Source of the DNA: Heligmosomoides polygyrus polygyrus
Taxonomy: Eukaryota > Nematoda > Chromadorea > Rhabditida > Heligmosomidae
Direction of reading: 5' to 3'
DNA: 64,000 bases
Assembly (NCBI GenBank): GCA_947396885.1
Contig: OX377204.1
Span: forward strand, 18,049,706-18,113,705
In this document: positions 59,285 to 64,000 of the stretch, in pieces
How the letters are laid out: each line of letters opens with the position of its first letter
How positions within the stretch are numbered: the stretch's first letter is position 1
The notes under the pieces: model-generated
What the model was told of the DNA's origin: nothing
The model's input: only the letters and a program-made list of their open reading frames with translations
Databases searched by the model: none
Program-made: the position numbers and the translations under genes

Positions 59285-59475
59285 GATTTTTGGGGCTGAA
59301 AACCTCTACGCAGGAATTGAATCCTTCCCAAGCAAAGCTGCCACTAATTCACCGACTCCAAGCGAAGGAAGGTTTGCTTGGTCTAAAATTGGAAATCCGA
59401 ACCAAGAACACGGAATCCCATGCAACGACAGCCGGCGCCTCCTCGGATTGCGCTACCATGCGCCTACACAATAAA
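59285..59475 (-). repeat. SINE-A, partial
   Basis: GCCACTAATTCACCGACTCC, then GGAAATCCGAACCAAGAACAC and GACAGCCGGCGCCTCCTCGG. The 3' third is missing. Confidence 0.8.
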
Positions 59476-59553
59476 CCGAACTAAATTGGCATACTGTAGA
59501 AACAGGAAGAGACCATAACAATCATCATACTATGTTTCTAATTTATACTGCAG

Positions 59554-59841
59554 GATAAGGATAAACGACGGCGTTATTCAATCCCTTTTGGGATGCGCCA
59601 CGCATTCTACTTCCACGGGATGTAGTGGAGCCGATATAAATGCTACTTGGTTATACAATGAGTTGCGGTGACCAGCCAATGAACAAGTCAGCGCTTGATC
59701 CTTCACAGAGAAGTCTGGTAAAAATTCACCGACCCCGGAGGGATGGAAGGTTTGGTTGGTCTGGGCGGGAAATCCGAACCAGGAACCTGGCATCGAGTAG
59801 AGACAGTCGGCACCTCCTACGACTGCGCTCCACGCGCCCAC
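59554..59841 (-). repeat. SINE-A, full length, 9-bp target-site duplication
   Basis: This 288-bp copy is flanked by ATACTGCAG (59545-59553 and 59842-59850). It has the full tail, body and head. Confidence 0.92.
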
Positions 59842-60080
59842 ATACTGCAGAAGATAATGAAAATAGAGCACGACTAGGACAGGGCTAAGCCAAAGAAGCT
59901 CACTCTCACGTGCTCTATAGGTTTTGAGAATAGAAAATAAGCTTCCTTAACTTAATGACTCATTTTAAATTATATATTTGACTCATTGAAACTCGCTTGC
60001 AATGATCATAATTCGGAATGTATTTTTCCACGGCTGCGTTTGACTTCAGAGTTTTTCTTTTCTCTCACATGAAGCGAACC

Positions 60081-61055
60081 TTAGGATACATCAAAATAAA
60101 TAATTAATATTTGAAAATTATATACATATGTTAGTTCCATCCGGTTATGTAAAACTTGAATTTCTTGAAATGAGGATAAACAACTATCGGCAAAATCAGT
60201 TGCTGGCTTCATGTTTAACAGCTTGTGGACTATCTGAGGCCTATTTGCGGAATAGTCACGATATGTTTCCTTAAGAGTCTTAGTCATCCAGGTATAATTT
60301 TCTGGTAAAGGTTGGATTCCTTGGATACAGCTTCTCGCCTTACCCTCTAGGCTTCCTCTGAGGAGAATTAGTTTTTCCACAACAACAAACCTATTGCTTT
60401 TGTGCACCATGGTTTTGAAAATTGCCCAGTATTCTGCAAATTCTTCAGGTTGGCCATAGAATTTAGGCAAAGATGCTTGTGGAGGATCTATAGAACGAGA
60501 CATCCTTTGCTCGGTGTGAATTTGCGCAGTTATTGGCAATTTGTTTGCATGCGGCTCAGGATTGCTAGTGCTAGCATGGGGTTCCTCATTATTTGCTTCA
60601 TGAGCGCTCTGCAAGTTGAGATCATTCCTTGTCTCGTCATTTTTGTGCGAAATGTAGCCGAGTTTGATGGCCATCCCTTCTCGAGCGCTTCGTGACTCAT
60701 CATACCTAGCTGATAACTTGAAAATCAGGTCACTAGCTTCAGCAATGGCTACATGAACCTTAGATTCGTGCTCTATTTGCTCAATTTCTGCTGTTAAATC
60801 TTTTTTCTTGCAATTTATATACTCATTTCTTACCTCGTTGTATAAGTTTTGCAGATTTTGTCTGCCTTCTCTAATCTGTTTTAATGCACTTAGCAAAAGA
60901 GCTATTCTAGACCGAGATTTCTCATAGTTTTCTTCATCTGGCGTAGGGTAATCCACCACAGATAAGTAGCCTTTGTAAAAGGCTACTAAGTCAAAGAGCG
61001 CTTTAGAGCCCAGCATAATAGGGGTTTTATGGAAGTAAAGCGCCATTTTTCGCAA
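60081..61055 (-). pseudogene. BEL/Pao retrotransposon gag N-terminal region (DUF1759-like), truncated
   Basis: A 324-codon frame with a coiled-coil-like N-terminal half (many Glu/Lys/Leu, IEQIEHESKVHVAIAEASDL) is followed by a linker. Then come LPKFYGQPEEFAEYWAIFK and KLILLRGSLEGKARSCIQG, the hallmark of the gag segment of BEL/Pao LTR elements. It ends abruptly within this domain; the expected rest of gag, protease, RT, RNase H and integrase do not follow downstream. The frame is otherwise unbroken, so the truncation may be recent. The start at 61045 (MALYFH) is as plausible as the upstream one. The element promoter would be the LTR-like region at 61.3-61.6 kb. Confidence 0.88.
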
Positions 61056-61289
61056 CGGAAGATTTTATGCTTTTATGGAATGATTTGCCTCTAAGTAATG
61101 AATACGAGAGGACTTTTACTCCAGGTACTGCGTACGGGAGATTTTATTCCGTAATGGAATGGTTTGCGTCTAGGTAATGAATACGAGACGACTTATTCTC
61201 TTGGATTCAGAGAATGCGATCTTATATTCGATCGACTTTATGCTCCAGGTTCCAATGCTGGAACACTTTGGCACGGGAGTCTTAGGCTT

Positions 61290-61597
61290 GTTAGGCCGAT
61301 GCACCAAAATATAGAGGGTGATAGAGGCGGTTAGGATTTAGTGTCCCAGAAGAGGTGGTTCAGTGGCTTTTTGAGGAAGAGAACTAGCAGACAGAGTAAC
61401 TAGTATACTACGTTTATTACCGCAGGAGAGCGGTAGCCTAGCAGCGGTTATAGTGAGGGGGAGAATGTATGTAGAAGGCGAAGGAGCACGGGGAGAGGAG
61501 CAATGAGCCGAGTTGGGGCTCTCGTGAGCAGCGGAGGAGCACTCTATCTACAGTGAGGTCGCCTCCGCACCCTGTAACGGGCGGGGCGATAACATGA
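61290..61597 (-). mobile_element. Probable 5' LTR and primer site of the BEL/Pao element
   Basis: On the minus strand the segment may begin TGTTATCGCCCCGCCCG (from 61595), carries AATAAA at 61418-61413, and is followed by TGGTGCATCGGCC at 61306-61294, which resembles the LTR-leader junction of BEL-type elements. No second LTR was found in the window, so the borders are estimates. Confidence 0.5.
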
Positions 61598-61849
61598 CGG
61601 GATTAGGATCGTCGACGACGACGATAAGTTATCCATTATATACTATGTATTTTATTTTATTCATGTATTTTAAAATTTGTGTTCTTGCTAAACTACGTTG
61701 AGTTATTTATTGCACGATTCCTGCAACATGCCCGCATGGAAATCTTCACTGATTATATTGGATGCTTGTTGGAGCTGTAGTCATTAAAGGCCCCGTTTGA
61801 GTGTTCTAATAAACTGAGGGATAACATGGACCACTGTGTTGCAGAGAGA

Positions 61850-62100
61850 GGAGTCGCCGACTGCCGCAGGTAGCTCTAGTCGTCTTGTTGTATCGGTTTT
61901 CCAACCCAAAAGAACCAAGCCTTCTGACCTCTGGTCTGGGAGGGATAAAACACTGAGTTCTCCATCGCGTGACTACCACGAGTCTTTGAATTATGACAAA
62001 TACGCTCCCAAATTTCGTCCACGATACCACGTGGAGGCAAAATGCGTGGCGCATCACATAAAGGACATGATTAGAGTTGCACTTTATCACTTGTCCTTTG
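61850..62100 (+). repeat. SINE-A, diverged
   Basis: Body words AGAACCAAGCCTTCTGACC, GGGAGGGATAAAACACTGAG and AAAATGCGTGGCGCATC, with a tail near CACTTGTCC. The head is eroded. Confidence 0.78.
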
Positions 62101-62564
62101 ATAAACAGAATTCTGAAAAACCAAAAACAAAAAAAGTAGCCTGGAAGAAGTACGACGGGGCTTACGGTAGCTGTGCAGAGCGCTTCTTTGAGCCGCGAAT
62201 GAGAGTGACAAAGGACAGATGAGGTATATGTATGTAGCACGAGCAGCAACCACGTGACAGAGTCCACTACGCTGTACTAACCGTCGTCGTAGTAATGGAG
62301 CGAATAGAAATCTGCACCCATAGGTCAACACCAACCGGGAACAGGTTTGCGACGAGTAACGGTTTCGGGTTCGTTAGGGAACAGGGTTACGGTCATCTTA
62401 TTAGTTCCGGCTGGGGTGAGAGACTGTCGTGAATACAATTCTATTTCTTTTGCCTACACAATAGGATCGAAAAGACATAGGAAGACATTCCTGAGCGTAG
62501 TCGCTTTCATTTCCCTCTAAAACTTCTCTTCTACGTACCACATCAGTAGTAATGTGTTGACCAT

Positions 62565-62800
62565 TCTTTTTGTGTGCGCCACGCATTCTAACTCCACGAG
62601 TTGTCGTGTAGGCTCTTTGAATGCGTATCATCTGGCCAACACGATGACCTGCGGTGCTCAGCTGAGCAAGTCATCGAGTTTGCCTTTTTGCCTTCAAAAA
62701 CATAGACTGGTCCCCATTCACCAGGTGGATGGAAGGCTTAGATGGCCTGGGCGGTAAACCTAATCGCAGCACCTGGAATCAGGTGCACGTCACTGCTGGC
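62565..62800 (-). repeat. SINE-A, degenerate
   Basis: GTGCGCCACGCATTCTAAC, GGATGGAAGGCTTAGATGG and GGCCTGGGCGGTAAACC identify it. The head side ends near GCTGGCGCCTTC. Confidence 0.78.
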
Positions 62801-64000
62801 GCCTTCATAGTGTTGGAAATTCTCTGCTATGACAACGCAAGAATATTTGAGATCCCCATAGTCGTTTTAAGTCTTCAAAGCTTCCGTTACAATGCTTCAA
62901 TATATTTAATATTAATGAAAACGTTCAATAATTATAATAGTTATAATATCTTCATCAACAATATCAATATATTAGGTACAGCTGTAATATGATAAATAAA
63001 AATATAGTCAATCATGAAATTAATTATTTTATTTCAAAAATAAAAACCTTTCGCTAGCCAAACTAGAGTAGCTAGAGTTTCATTGTTTCGTGCTTTAAAT
63101 GTTGCCTCTTCTGTTTAAATAATCTACCGCAAGACTTGAGGAAGACTGCTGTGTGCTGCAGTGATGAAAAAAATGTGATTTTAAAAAGACATAAAAATAA
63201 TCTGTCTTGTAAAAATTATTGTTTTTTAGGAATGTCAAAAAACAAATTTTCGTTTCAAAGAGCATTAAGGGAATTTAAGAAACGCAAGACAAATCAACAA
63301 AAACGATGGATAAATGCTAATCGATCGATGATTTTAGTGCGATCTCTCTTTCGACCAACACAGCGACTCTAGCGATTCCCGACTTGAAATGTCGGCAGTA
63401 AGCAGTGATCAAGATGTGATGTGCCTCCCCAATACTGTTGGGCAAGACGGACAGATAAACAGAGAGCGGAGGCGAACAAGCTTGTTTTATCTGTATGACA
63501 ATCACCACCTATATATAAAAGAGTGCTCCGTGGACTGATCTAACCTAAGTGAGGTACTCCGCATTATCCACAGCGAGGGCGGTCGATGATCTAACCTAAG
63601 TGAGCTACGTCGCACCATCTACAGCGCGGGCAAAATTTGCTATTGAACGTGGGATTTTGCTGCAGCAGGAGAAACGCAGCCCTTTACTGCTTAACACAGC
63701 AGCATCTACGCGCGTTTCTGAGCGTCCTGATTCAGAAGCCGACTTCGTGCCATTAGCATGAGAAGTCTACTAAAGGGGTAAGGGTAGAAGGGAGACTTTG
63801 AGGGTGGAGAACCAACAGCGATCAGGAGGCAGCGACCAGGAGGAGCATCGGGATAGTCGATGCGGGAAACAAGGAAGCAGGCCAGGGGGCACCACGACAC
63901 CAAGAAGAGTTTAGGCAATATGTAGGGATCATTAGGGAGTTACCAATCAGGGGAGGGACAGTAAGGAGGATCAGCAAGGGGATCCATTACCATTAAGAGA
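62801..64000. other. No gene seen
   Basis: AT-rich sequence to about 63380. Two related blocks, GATCTAACCTAAGTGAGGTAC (63537) and GATCTAACCTAAGTGAGCTAC (63589), form a short tandem duplication. The last 200 bases are purine-rich on the plus strand. Confidence 0.4.

Overview
The window is eukaryotic, repeat-rich and very probably from a strongylid (hookworm-like) nematode. Signs of this are TTTTCAG/TTTCAG splice acceptors, many introns of 50-115 bp, RTE-type LINE fragments, mariner elements, a BEL/Pao gag fragment, and a tRNA-derived SINE present in about 20 copies. The species is an inference. No prokaryotic features, rRNA genes, convincing functional tRNA genes or CRISPR arrays were seen. 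Family names SINE-A, SINE-B and repeat X are my own labels.

Two real protein-coding genes could be rebuilt, both on the minus strand and arranged head to tail. They are paralogous amino acid/auxin permease (AAAP, Aa_trans) multi-pass transporters. Gene B (55160 down to 38164, 507 codons plus stop) lies upstream and gene A (28849 down to 7909, 515 codons plus stop) downstream. Each has 14 coding exons with identical intron phases. Twelve of the 14 exon pairs have exactly the same length; the other two differ by multiples of three. Both reading frames stay open across all joins. This is a tandem duplication whose introns were later filled independently by transposons.

Layout: 1-7.9 kb holds RTE LINE fragments, a SINE-A copy and an internally deleted mariner (6151-7010). 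7.9-28.85 kb is gene A; its introns hold a 41-bp tandem repeat, a CR1-like LINE, SINE-A copies with target-site duplications, a second degenerate mariner, palindromic repeats and a 2.5-kb foldback with arms of about 0.9 kb. 28.85-38.16 kb is intergenic and holds a 1.6-kb foldback made of facing SINE-B copies, a non-autonomous hAT element with a perfect 8-bp duplication, a tRNA-like cassette, an 0.8-kb near-perfect palindrome and an RTE reverse-transcriptase fragment. 38.16-55.16 kb is gene B, with its own repeats including an RTE endonuclease fragment and a hAT-like MITE. 55-64 kb is gene-poor, with many SINE-A copies, a (GTAT)n microsatellite and a truncated BEL/Pao retrotransposon.

The two genes look intact and probably encode related transporters of amino acids or similar solutes; substrate and membrane cannot be read from the sequence. 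The remaining interest is mostly in the mobile-element layer: long inverted repeats that carry tRNA-type promoter modules, and foldbacks inside introns that would be transcribed as long double-stranded RNA.
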